This document shows, one piece after another, positions 18,937 through 26,500 of a stretch of DNA of 33,425 nucleotides. The position numbers were made by a program, and so were the translations under genes. How positions within the stretch are numbered: the stretch's first letter is position 1; each line of letters starts with the position of its first letter. The notes below the pieces were generated by a model. The model worked only from the letters and a program-made list of their open reading frames with translations, was not told where the DNA came from and did no database searches. The DNA comes from Gemmatimonadales bacterium (GTDB taxonomy: Bacteria > Gemmatimonadota > Gemmatimonadetes > Gemmatimonadales > GWC2-71-9): assembly GCA_013140635.1 (NCBI GenBank), contig JABFSM010000011.1, positions 1-33,425 of the forward strand, given 5' to 3'.

Positions 18937-19314
18937 ACGCATGAACCGGCTGAGGTCGGAGCCTTCGCCGCCGTTCTTCTTCTGCCTCGCCACCGTTTGG
19001 CTGATCCGCCTATCGGTTCGGGCTTGGCAGAGCCTCAGTGTTGATTCCCAGGCCGGATGGCCGTCCCACCTGGTTCGTCCATGCAAGCGCTGCGAGTCGG
19101 ATCAGGTCGCGGACTGACCCTTCGCACTGCGCTCCGAGGCGCCGCGTCGGAGCGGGTGGAACACGCGACTGGCTCCACCTGTTCGGGCCGGGTGATCACC
19201 AGGATCGTCGATGCTTTGGACGAGCAAGCGCCCCAGACATCTCCCCTGTCGTTCCGCCCGAACTGGCATCGCCCTGATCCGGCTTCTGAGGGAAGCCCAT
19301 CGCAGGCGACACGC
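18892..19314 (-). ncRNA. candidate large structured ncRNA, class not recognised
   Basis: No convincing CDS; promoter-like TTGCGC-N16-TATCTT just upstream; perfect stems, e.g. CGCTCCGA/TCGGAGCG (19130..19154), GGTGGA/TCCACC (19155..19179), GCGA..GGGTCAG/CTGATCC..TCGC (19092..19125), GGCTTC/GAAGCC (19281..19297), long-range CTGAGG..TCTGCC/GGCAGA..CCTCAG (18950..19038); intrinsic terminator at 3' end. Confidence 0.72.
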
Positions 19315-19318
19315 CCCC

Positions 19319-19346
19319 AAGATAGGATCGGCGTACAATCGCGCAA
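19319..19346 (-). promoter_or_regulatory. sigma70-like promoter for the ncRNA candidate
   Basis: Minus strand TTGCGC (-35), 16-nt spacer, TATCTT (-10), followed by a G-rich putative start. Confidence 0.5.
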
Positions 19347-19496
19347 GTGCCTGATTTTATTCGGTTTACGACGCTTCGAGTTGGTATCGTGTGGACAGGC
19401 AAGTGCAGGTGCCACAGGGGAGAAGAGGTGGTTCGACACACGGTGTGGAAATGTGAATCAACATCTGCTCGTTCGAGTGGGTGCATGGGGGGGGCG

Positions 19497-19611
19497 CTAT
19501 TCGCTATTCGCTATTCGCTATTCGCTATTCGCTATTCGCTATTCGCTATTCGCTATTCGCTATTCGCTATTCGCCGAAGGTCGGAAGCGAATAGCGAATA
19601 GCCAATAGCGA
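19497..19611. repeat. heptamer tandem array with opposing arm (array C)
   Basis: 11 perfect tandem copies of CTATTCG (19497..19573) facing CGAATAG-CGAATAG-CCAATAG; ends 1 bp from the stop codon of the minus-strand CDS at 19613. Confidence 0.95.
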
Positions 19612-19612
19612 C

Positions 19613-20233
19613 CTATGACTCCAACCCCACCTCAATGTACCGATACGTCTCCTCTTCATCCCCCGCGAGGCTTCCGAAGAGTGCGCCCGCCGAACTCGCG
19701 GCAAACCACCCGCCGATCAGCAGATGCTCGGAGCCGAGGGCGCTGACGATGGGGCGAAACCAACGGCGCAGATGACGGATTTCAGGGGCCCGCGGGGTGA
19801 GAAGCGCCATGAGGGCGCCGGTGCCCGATGTCGCACGCAGGAAATGCGCGAGGGCGTGCGCACGCTGGGAGAATTCAACCGCCTTGACCCCGGGCTCGTC
19901 GAAGAGCACCCGCCCCTCGAAGACGTCCATCGGCGGCGCGTCGAGACGCGGCCCGAGATAGACATACTGCCGTCCACCATCTGCTGTCTTTCGCTCCACC
20001 ACCGCGGCCGCCGTCTCGCTGGTAAGCCGGGCGGCATGGAGCAGGTCGTCGTCCGGCAACAACCCGACCGCGGCGGTCCACTCAAGGGCTGCTAGGGCGG
20101 TTTCGACCGGGCACCCCGAGGCATCGTCAAACGCAATCAAGCGCGGGGCTTGGTCGGCCCGGAGGAGCAAATGGGCCACCCCCTCGCTTCGATCGAGGAA
20201 GGTGCGAACGGTAAGGGTACCGGGGGTCGCCAT
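19613..20233 (-). CDS. hypothetical protein (206 aa)
   Basis: [59 protein letters not shown]...; ATG at 20233 chosen because the longer ORF runs antisense through cspA. Confidence 0.7.
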   Translation of the reverse strand: MATPGTLTVRTFLDRSEGVAHLLLRADQAPRLIAFDDASGCPVETALAALEWTAAVGLLPDDDLLHAARLTSETAAAVVERKTADGGRQYVYLGPRLDAPPMDVFEGRVLFDEPGVKAVEFSQRAHALAHFLRATSGTGALMALLTPRAPEIRHLRRWFRPIVSALGSEHLLIGGWFAASSAGALFGSLAGDEEETYRYIEVGLES

Positions 20234-20304
20234 GGCTTCAAGCTTAAGGTCCGCCGTGGATATTGACAAATCCCCCAACGGGCGGAACCTTCTCCGAGTG
20301 GCCG

Positions 20305-20343
20305 CCGGCGCGGCGACGGGTCTCCGTCGGACCGCCGCGCCGG
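20305..20343 (+). promoter_or_regulatory. strong hairpin in the cspA leader
   Basis: CCGGCGCGGCG-N17-CGCCGCGCCGG, perfect 11-bp arms with inner GACGG/CCGTC pairing, 44 nt upstream of the cspA ATG. Confidence 0.55.
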
Positions 20344-20387
20344 ATCTCTCCCGAGCCGTCTGGCTCCCAGCATATGAGGTCGTGGCA

Positions 20388-20588
20388 ATGGCGAAGGGTA
20401 CTGTGAAGTGGTTTAACGATGCGAAGGGGTTCGGGTTTATCGCGCAAGAAGGCGGCAAGGACGTCTTCGTCCACCACACGGCCATCGTGGCCGATGGCTT
20501 CCGCTCCCTCGCGGAAGGGGATGCGGTGGAGTTCGAGATCGTCGACGGGCCGAAAGGCCTGCAAGCCTCGAACGTCAAGAAGGCCTGA
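20388..20588 (+). CDS. cspA: cold shock protein (CspA family)
   Basis: [66 protein letters not shown]. Confidence 0.97.
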   Translation: MAKGTVKWFNDAKGFGFIAQEGGKDVFVHHTAIVADGFRSLAEGDAVEFEIVDGPKGLQASNVKKA

Positions 20589-20615
20589 CCGCCAACCACG
20601 GCCAGATCCTCCCGG

Positions 20616-20660
20616 CCGCCGGTGCGCGAGCGTAGCCCTCGCGCACCGGCGGTTCTCATT
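20616..20660 (+). terminator. probable terminator hairpin of cspA
   Basis: Perfect 15-bp inverted repeat CCGCCGGTGCGCGAG-cgtagcc-CTCGCGCACCGGCGG followed by TTCTCATTT (weak U-tract). Confidence 0.7.
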
Positions 20661-20674
20661 TGTACCCTTCCTCA

Positions 20675-21184
20675 ATGCCCATCCCCCCTGCTCCGCCGCC
20701 GATCGTGCGCCAGGCAACTGCCCTGCCACCCCTCTCCTTTGCGGGGTTCCGCGCTGGAATGCCGATGGATGAGGCCCGGGCCACAGCCAAGTCGGCCGGT
20801 GGCGGGATCAGCTGCAAGGCCACATCCGATCCGAGAATGCGGGAGTGCAGTGGCAGGATTGCCGAGCCAGGCGGCACGGGAAGCCTGATCCTCACTCTCT
20901 CGTCGATCAACGACTCCGCCGCAGTGATTCTCCTGAGCGGGGCTCATTCCGCCGACGGCGCCCCCTGGGTCACGGCCGCGCGAGAGGCGTTCGGGACCCC
21001 GAATCACCAGACGGGCGCGGGGATGGTGGAGAACTGGCAGTGGATTCGGCGGGGGCAGATGCTTCGGATCGTGCGGCGCGCCAATCGACGGATCGAATGG
21101 GCGGTCAACCTGACCTACGGGCCCCTCCTCGACGGCCTAGGAGCCCCAAAACGAAAAATGCCGGACAAGCAGTCCGGCGTCTGA
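20675..21184 (+). CDS. hypothetical protein
   Basis: MPIPPAPPPIVRQATALPPLSFAGFRAGMPMDEARATAKSAGGGISCKATSDPRMRECSG...; coding-like composition, start uncertain. Confidence 0.6.
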   Translation: MPIPPAPPPIVRQATALPPLSFAGFRAGMPMDEARATAKSAGGGISCKATSDPRMRECSGRIAEPGGTGSLILTLSSINDSAAVILLSGAHSADGAPWVTAAREAFGTPNHQTGAGMVENWQWIRRGQMLRIVRRANRRIEWAVNLTYGPLLDGLGAPKRKMPDKQSGV

Positions 21185-21214
21185 ACCACCCACGGCGCTG
21201 GAAGCGCCCGGGCG

Positions 21215-21592
21215 CTACTTCTTCCGCTTTCCCGCAGGCTTCTTGCCTGCGGGTTTGGGCTTCTTGGGTTGTTTGGCCTTCGCCTTCGGCTTCGGCTTGG
21301 GGTGGGCACCAGGTTTCTTCGGTTTTTCGCGTTCCGCGGCCCGCTCCGCCCGCCGCTGCACAACGACACGCGCGTCGGCCAGGACCCGCTCGCTCTCATC
21401 CTGACTCATCAGGTTCCGGCGAACAGCGAACTTGAGCATCTCATCGGCATCCGCGAGGTCGAACTCCTTGACGCGCGTCCCCGCCTTGATGAGGCCCACA
21501 ATAGCGTCCGCCACCGGGCTCCGAAGGACCTGAGCGATCCCCGGAAGAACCTCCATCAGCGAACTGATCTGCGTACCGGCCAGCTCCGTCAC
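21215..21592 (-). CDS. small protein with Lys/Pro-rich (H1-like) C-terminal tail
   Basis: MTELAGTQISSLMEVLPGIAQVLRSPVADAIVGLIKAG... followed by PKKPGAHPKPKPKAKAKQPKKPKPAGKKPAGKRKK. Confidence 0.7.
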   Translation of the reverse strand: MTELAGTQISSLMEVLPGIAQVLRSPVADAIVGLIKAGTRVKEFDLADADEMLKFAVRRNLMSQDESERVLADARVVVQRRAERAAEREKPKKPGAHPKPKPKAKAKQPKKPKPAGKKPAGKRKK

Positions 21593-21689
21593 TCCCTACT
21601 CCGATCAATTGCGGGTGGTTTTGAACGCCGCAACGTACCTGCAGGGCCGGAACAGGTCAAGAAAGCACGCCGAGAGCCGAGCGTAGTAG

Positions 21690-22805
21690 CTAGTAAAACA
21701 CCCGAACAAATGCCGATCCCACAAGAGCTGAGATACGCCCACGAACCAGACGGTCGTCATCGAGCGATCCCGACTCATAGCGCACAGTGGGCGAGAATAC
21801 GACCCGTTCGGACAATCGGAGATGAATCCCCGCTTCCACTCCGACGAGGTATCCACCGCCTACCTCGGCGTCAGAGCGCCGGACGGAAAGGGCCGGCGTA
21901 AAGTCGAGGCGCGCCGACACTGGAAGGGAGAGCGAGACCTCTCCCGATGTCAGGTCCTCACGATTGCGGGCCGAGGCGCCGGTCGTATCGCCGGCGCTCC
22001 GATGGAAGTGCCACAGGCCTACGCTGAGGGTGCCGGCGCCAACCGGAGCCGCCAGCTGTGCTTCGCCGATCCAGCGCGGGCCCGGGCGATACTGACCCCG
22101 CACCGTACTCGCCCCCCCAAATTGGTCATCACCGAAGGTGCTGTAGGTGACACCAAGCGAGAGTCTCGACGACCCGAGCAGTCGATCGGCGCCACCCCGA
22201 ATCCGGGCTTCGGCGCCGGGGCGGTAGGTGATCGGTCCGGTCGCATCGGTGTAGGGCGTGTACCGGCGCGTCACCCGAACGCTCCCGGCAACGCCGATGC
22301 TCCAGCCCCCTGCAGGAATGACGGCGGCGGCCCCACCCGTAATCGAGAACCCGCTCGAGTAGGAGGCGACCGGAAAGCCGAAGAGGCTCGGGCTGATGGC
22401 CCCGATCACGGCATAGTCGCGCGGAGGAGCGGCGGTCGGGCCGGTGGGAAGATTGACCACGACGGTGAAGACCATCGCCTCACGCCCGACGACGGCGGTC
22501 CCCCGCACCTGCGTGTCGGTGAAAGCCCCCACCGAGTGCGCGGTGCCGTCGGCGCGTTCCATCGTCGTCCGGACCCAGGCCGAGCCGGCGTCGAAGGAGA
22601 AGCGTCCCGCGGGAAGGACGACACCGAAGGGGATGCCGACTTGGCGCAGATACTTGATGCCGGCGAGCCGTTCGAACCGAAGGGACCGGACCTCCATACC
22701 GGCATAGGCGGTCCCGCCGCCGCCTAACGCTTGCGCCGCGAGATTCGGCACCCCGGCCAGAGCGAGCGCAGCCAGCCCGGCAACGCGGTGCGCGCGCCTT
22801 CTCAC
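21690..22805 (-). CDS. putative outer-membrane beta-barrel protein
   Basis: GTG start at 22805 (4-bp overlap with upstream gene); signal-like VRRRAHRVAGLAALALAGVPNLAAQA, alternating barrel-like segments, aromatic C-terminus VGSAFVRVFY. Confidence 0.75.
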   Translation of the reverse strand: MRRRAHRVAGLAALALAGVPNLAAQALGGGGTAYAGMEVRSLRFERLAGIKYLRQVGIPFGVVLPAGRFSFDAGSAWVRTTMERADGTAHSVGAFTDTQVRGTAVVGREAMVFTVVVNLPTGPTAAPPRDYAVIGAISPSLFGFPVASYSSGFSITGGAAAVIPAGGWSIGVAGSVRVTRRYTPYTDATGPITYRPGAEARIRGGADRLLGSSRLSLGVTYSTFGDDQFGGASTVRGQYRPGPRWIGEAQLAAPVGAGTLSVGLWHFHRSAGDTTGASARNREDLTSGEVSLSLPVSARLDFTPALSVRRSDAEVGGGYLVGVEAGIHLRLSERVVFSPTVRYESGSLDDDRLVRGRISALVGSAFVRVFY

Positions 22806-24100
22806 GGCCTGGGGATGGTCCCGGTCGCTTGGCTGACGGCGCCCACGCGGCTCGCGTCGTCCTGGCGAAGCGCTTCGGCGATCCGCGACCGCACCGACGG
22901 CGCGCGTGTGGCGAGCCCCGCGCGGGCGAGGCGGCTCGCGAGGCTCGGTGCGATCGTATGCAACGCGGCGGAGAGCTGGGCTGCCCGCGCCGAGGTGGGG
23001 CTCCGGCCTGCCATCGCGGCAAGGCGAGCCGGGGTCATCTTCGCCGCGGCGCCGGACGCGACGGTGGCCGCCGCCTTCTCGCGCGCCGGCGCGAACGACG
23101 GGTCCCGGCGAACCGCCTCCTGGAAGAGAACCCCGGCCCCGGCGACGTCGCCGCGATCGAGAGCCTCGAGACCCCGGCTGAACGAGAGAAAAGCTTGGAG
23201 ATCGGCGGTGGGACGCTCGGTGATCGCGCGCCGCTCGGCGGGGCTGAGCGTAATCTGAAGCTCGGACAGCAGGCCGAGCACGACGGCCTTCTCCATGGCG
23301 AAGAGGCGCTCCAGCCGGTCTGACACCGATTCGGTCGCGCGCACCGATGTCGTGATGGCGTCCACCACGTTCGCGTCGAGACGGAGCGCCCCATCCGGGC
23401 TTTCGCGTATCACCCCCTGAACGACCGCCGCGGCACGGAGCAGCCGGCCGGAGCGCGCCGCCGTTCCCGGTTCGGTTCTCGACCCGCCGGCGAGCGCCAG
23501 CTCCTCTTCGATCGCCTGTACCCGCTCCCTTTCGACGAGAGTGAGGCGCGACACGCGTGCGAGGTCGCTCATGACGAGATGAGCCAGGCCCCGCTCGAGC
23601 GGTTTGAGCTCGGGATTGCCGCCGAGGTAGACCCAAGGAAGCACGGCGATCGTGTTCGGAGCGGGCGGCAGCGCGGAAAGGCGGGCCTCCTCGGCAACGG
23701 CCCTTCGGGCCTCGAGCGCGAGGCGCTCGCGGGTGAGCGCGATGAGACGGGTTTCGACCGGCCGGCGTTCGGCGGCGGTGGCGCGCATCGCCGTGCTCAG
23801 CCGATAGGCATCCAATGCTGCTTCACGATCGCCGAGACCCTCGTACGCCAGACCGAGGTGCACGGCGGCGCGGAAGGATGGGGTAAGCGCAAGAGCGGCG
23901 GTGAGGGCATCCTTGGCCCGGGAAAACTCTCCGGCCCGATAGAACGCTATGCCGACGTCGGTCAGGCTCCCCGCATCGTTCGGCCGCGCCGCCCGACGGG
24001 CGTCCAATAGGGCGAGCTGTTCCGGCGTCACCCCCGGCGCGGGGCGGGCGGGGGCACAGGCGGCGAGCGCCAAGAGCAGCGGAAGGACCCGGGAAGTCAT
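22802..24100 (-). CDS. TPR lipoprotein with CsgG/FlgO/TolB-N-like domain
   Basis: Lipobox LLLALAACAPA; TPR-like DVGIAFYRAGEFSRAKDALTAALALTPSFRAAVHLGLAYEGLGDREAALDAYR; NTIAVLPWVYLGGNPELKPLERGLAHLVMSDLARVSRLTLVERERVQAIEEEL. Confidence 0.78.
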   Translation of the reverse strand: MTSRVLPLLLALAACAPARPAPGVTPEQLALLDARRAARPNDAGSLTDVGIAFYRAGEFSRAKDALTAALALTPSFRAAVHLGLAYEGLGDREAALDAYRLSTAMRATAAERRPVETRLIALTRERLALEARRAVAEEARLSALPPAPNTIAVLPWVYLGGNPELKPLERGLAHLVMSDLARVSRLTLVERERVQAIEEELALAGGSRTEPGTAARSGRLLRAAAVVQGVIRESPDGALRLDANVVDAITTSVRATESVSDRLERLFAMEKAVVLGLLSELQITLSPAERRAITERPTADLQAFLSFSRGLEALDRGDVAGAGVLFQEAVRRDPSFAPAREKAAATVASGAAAKMTPARLAAMAGRSPTSARAAQLSAALHTIAPSLASRLARAGLATRAPSVRSRIAEALRQDDASRVGAVSQATGTIPRP

Positions 24101-24170
24101 GCTGCCAAGATAGGAGTGAAGCGGGGGCAGGTAAACAGGAACCGCGGTTTTGTGATCTAGGTCACAGGGA

Positions 24171-24240
24171 GAGGAGTCAGGAGTCAGGATTCAGGATTCA
24201 GGGAATCTCTCAATCCTGAATCCTGATTCCTGAATCCTAA
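24171..24240. repeat. heptamer-based inverted repeat (array D)
   Basis: GGAGTCA-GGAGTCA-GGATTCA-GGATTCA facing AATCCTGAATCCTGATTCCTGAATCCT; ends 2 bp from the lepB stop codon. Confidence 0.9.
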
Positions 24241-24242
24241 CA

Positions 24243-24944
24243 TCACTGCGGAATGGAGAAGATCCGGCTCCAGCGGATGTTGGTGAAGAACGGTAGCGGC
24301 CGATAGGTATTACCGTCGAAACTGTAGTACACGAGGAGGGGACGGCCGCGCACATTCAGGCGCGGGAGAAAGCCCCAATATCGACCATCGTAGGAGCCGT
24401 CGCGGTTGTCGCCCATCATGAAGAACGAATCGGCGGGCACGACGATCGGGCCCCAGTTGTTGAGATCGGGGCGGTAGAGGTCGGCGTTGATGCCGTCCAC
24501 CAGATGCGGTAGCTGCCACCGGCGCATTTGTTCGCGCTGGAGCGGGTCGGCGTTGGCGGCAGGGTCGGTATGGATGGCCCACGGCTCCTCGACCGCCGCG
24601 CCGTTCCGGCTCAGCTTGCCGTTGGCCATCGAGAGGGTGTCCCCAGGCACCCCGATCAGGCGCTTCACCACCTTGAGGCCCTCTTCCTCCACCGAATCGA
24701 AGACGAGGATTTCGTTCCGGCGCGGCTCTCGAATGGCGGGAAGCCGTTTGCGCAGAAGCGGCACCTCGGCGCCGTAGAGTAGCTTGTTCACGAAAAGGAA
24801 ATCGCCGACGAGGAGCGTGTTTTCCATGCTCCCCGACGGGATGCGAAACGCCTCGACCAGGAAGGTCCGGAGGAAAAACCAGACCACCAACGCCACGGCA
24901 ATCGACTTGGTCCAGTCCCACAACCAGCGCGCGAACGACTTCAC
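24243..24944 (-). CDS. lepB: signal peptidase I
   Basis: FRIPSGSMENTLLVGDFLFVNKLLYG, KRLIGVPGDTLSM, FFMMGDNRDGSYDGRYWGFLPR. Confidence 0.96.
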   Translation of the reverse strand: MKSFARWLWDWTKSIAVALVVWFFLRTFLVEAFRIPSGSMENTLLVGDFLFVNKLLYGAEVPLLRKRLPAIREPRRNEILVFDSVEEEGLKVVKRLIGVPGDTLSMANGKLSRNGAAVEEPWAIHTDPAANADPLQREQMRRWQLPHLVDGINADLYRPDLNNWGPIVVPADSFFMMGDNRDGSYDGRYWGFLPRLNVRGRPLLVYYSFDGNTYRPLPFFTNIRWSRIFSIPQ

Positions 24945-24958
24945 GGATTCCTCACCCC

Positions 24959-26035
24959 TCAGTTGACCCAGTCGGCTATAAAGATATCGGTATCGCCAGT
25001 CTGCTTGCCATGACGGTTGGAGGCCCAGACGAGTTTCCGGCCGTCAGGACTGAACATCGGGAAGCTGTCGAAATCGGGGTGGGTAGTGACCCGCTCGAGA
25101 CCGGTGCCGTCCACGTTGACCAGAAAGAGATCGAACCTCCCACTCCGCGGATTCTCATAGTTCGAGGAGAAGATGATCCGCTTCCCATCGGGATGAAAAT
25201 ACGGCGCGAAGTTGGCGCCGCCCAGGCGGGTGACCTGCCGCGCATCGCTCCCGTCGGCGTTAGCCACCCAGAGCTCCACCCGCGCGGGCCGAACCGCGCG
25301 GTTGCCCAACAGCCTGAGGTAGTCGGCGGTGTCGGCCGCCGAGACCGGGTAGGCCGCCCGCCAAACGATTCGGGTGCCATCGGGGGAAAAAAATGCGCCG
25401 CCGTCGTAGCCGATCCGATTGGTAACTCGGCGAATATCGGTCCCATCGATGCTCATCGTATAGAGCTCGATGTCGCCATCCTTGGTGCTGGTGTAGATGA
25501 TGCGCTGCCCGTCCGGCGAGACGGTTGCTTCGGCGTTATACGCGCCGTTGTGGGTGAGCTGGCGAAGATCCGACCCATCGGTCCGCGAGGTGTAGATCTC
25601 CAGGTGGCCAAGGGGCCAGACGTACCCGAGCGACTGATCGGGACGGGCGGGACAGGCCTTGTCATGCCGGAAGGTCGACGAATAGAGCACCCGGCGGTCG
25701 CCGTCGTAGAAAAACCCGCAGGTAGTCCGGCCCAAGCCGTTCGAGATGCGGCGCATCCCGGACCCGTCCACGTTCATGATGTACTCTTGATCGCACCCTT
25801 CGTCGAGCTTTTCCTGGCGTTGGAAGATCAGTTGCCGCCCAGACCGGGAAAAATACGACTCGGCATTGTTGCCCCCAAAGGTCAACTGGCGAATGTTCCG
25901 GAGATGCGATTCGCCGGGCTCAGGCGCATGGAAAACGTTGCTCGCCGGTGTGTCACCGCCGACACCGCCGACTCTCCCCACCGACGGCGCGCACGCCGAC
26001 ACGAACAACAGGGCGAAGATCGGTCGCGCGATCAT
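24959..26035 (-). CDS. TolB-like/PD40 beta-propeller protein
   Basis: Repeated blades: ...SRSGRQLIFQRQ..., VSPDGQRIIYTSTKDGDIELYTMSIDGTDIRRVT, FSPDGTRIVW, FHPDGKRIIFSSNYE, FSPDGRKLVWASNRHGKQTGDTDIFIADW. Confidence 0.9.
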   Translation of the reverse strand: MIARPIFALLFVSACAPSVGRVGGVGGDTPASNVFHAPEPGESHLRNIRQLTFGGNNAESYFSRSGRQLIFQRQEKLDEGCDQEYIMNVDGSGMRRISNGLGRTTCGFFYDGDRRVLYSSTFRHDKACPARPDQSLGYVWPLGHLEIYTSRTDGSDLRQLTHNGAYNAEATVSPDGQRIIYTSTKDGDIELYTMSIDGTDIRRVTNRIGYDGGAFFSPDGTRIVWRAAYPVSAADTADYLRLLGNRAVRPARVELWVANADGSDARQVTRLGGANFAPYFHPDGKRIIFSSNYENPRSGRFDLFLVNVDGTGLERVTTHPDFDSFPMFSPDGRKLVWASNRHGKQTGDTDIFIADWVN

Positions 26036-26496
26036 CGAATCGCCTCCAACACTCTCTTGGCATGCCCCTTCGTTCTGACATTCTCGAACACGTGTGTAAG
26101 AACTCCCTTTTCGTCGATGATATACGTATTGCGCCGCATGCCCTGAAACTTGATGCCGAACATTTGCTTCTGGCCCCAAGCGCCGTACTGCCCCGCCACC
26201 ACATGCTCCGGATCGGCGAGGAGCATGAAAGGAAGCTTATAGCGCTTCTTGAAGCGGGCGTGGGAGCCCACATCGTCGGGCGAAACGCCGAGCACCACCG
26301 CTCCAGCCTCCCTGAGCGCCCCCCACTCGTCGCGAAAACCGCATGCCTGCACGGTGCAGACGGGGGTGTCGTCTTCCGGGTAGAAGTAGAGGACCACCTT
26401 CTTACCCTTGAAGTCAGACAGCCGGACCAGGTCGCCCGCGTCGGACCGGAGGGTGAAGGTGGGGGCTCGTACGCCGGGTTCGAGCATCGGGGTCAA
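26032..26496 (-). CDS. bcp: BCP-type peroxiredoxin (thioredoxin-dependent thiol peroxidase)
   Basis: GVRAPTFTLRSDAGDLVRLSDFKGKKVVLYFYPEDDTPVCTVQACGFRDEW...; 4-bp overlap with downstream gene. Confidence 0.93.
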   Translation of the reverse strand: MTPMLEPGVRAPTFTLRSDAGDLVRLSDFKGKKVVLYFYPEDDTPVCTVQACGFRDEWGALREAGAVVLGVSPDDVGSHARFKKRYKLPFMLLADPEHVVAGQYGAWGQKQMFGIKFQGMRRNTYIIDEKGVLTHVFENVRTKGHAKRVLEAIR

Positions 26497-26500
26497 GGCG

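Noticed and set aside
18892-19314. RNase P RNA, tmRNA, SRP RNA or 5S rRNA identity for the structured region
   Set aside because: Hallmark conserved motifs of these RNAs were looked for by eye and not found; a covariance-model search is still needed.
19497-19573. CRISPR array
   Set aside because: Unit is 7 bp with no spacers and no cas genes nearby.
19057-19608. ORFs encoding RYSLFAIRYSLFAIRYSLFA repeats
   Set aside because: Peptide is just the translation of the CTATTCG tandem array; upstream part crosses the ncRNA candidate without protein-like composition.
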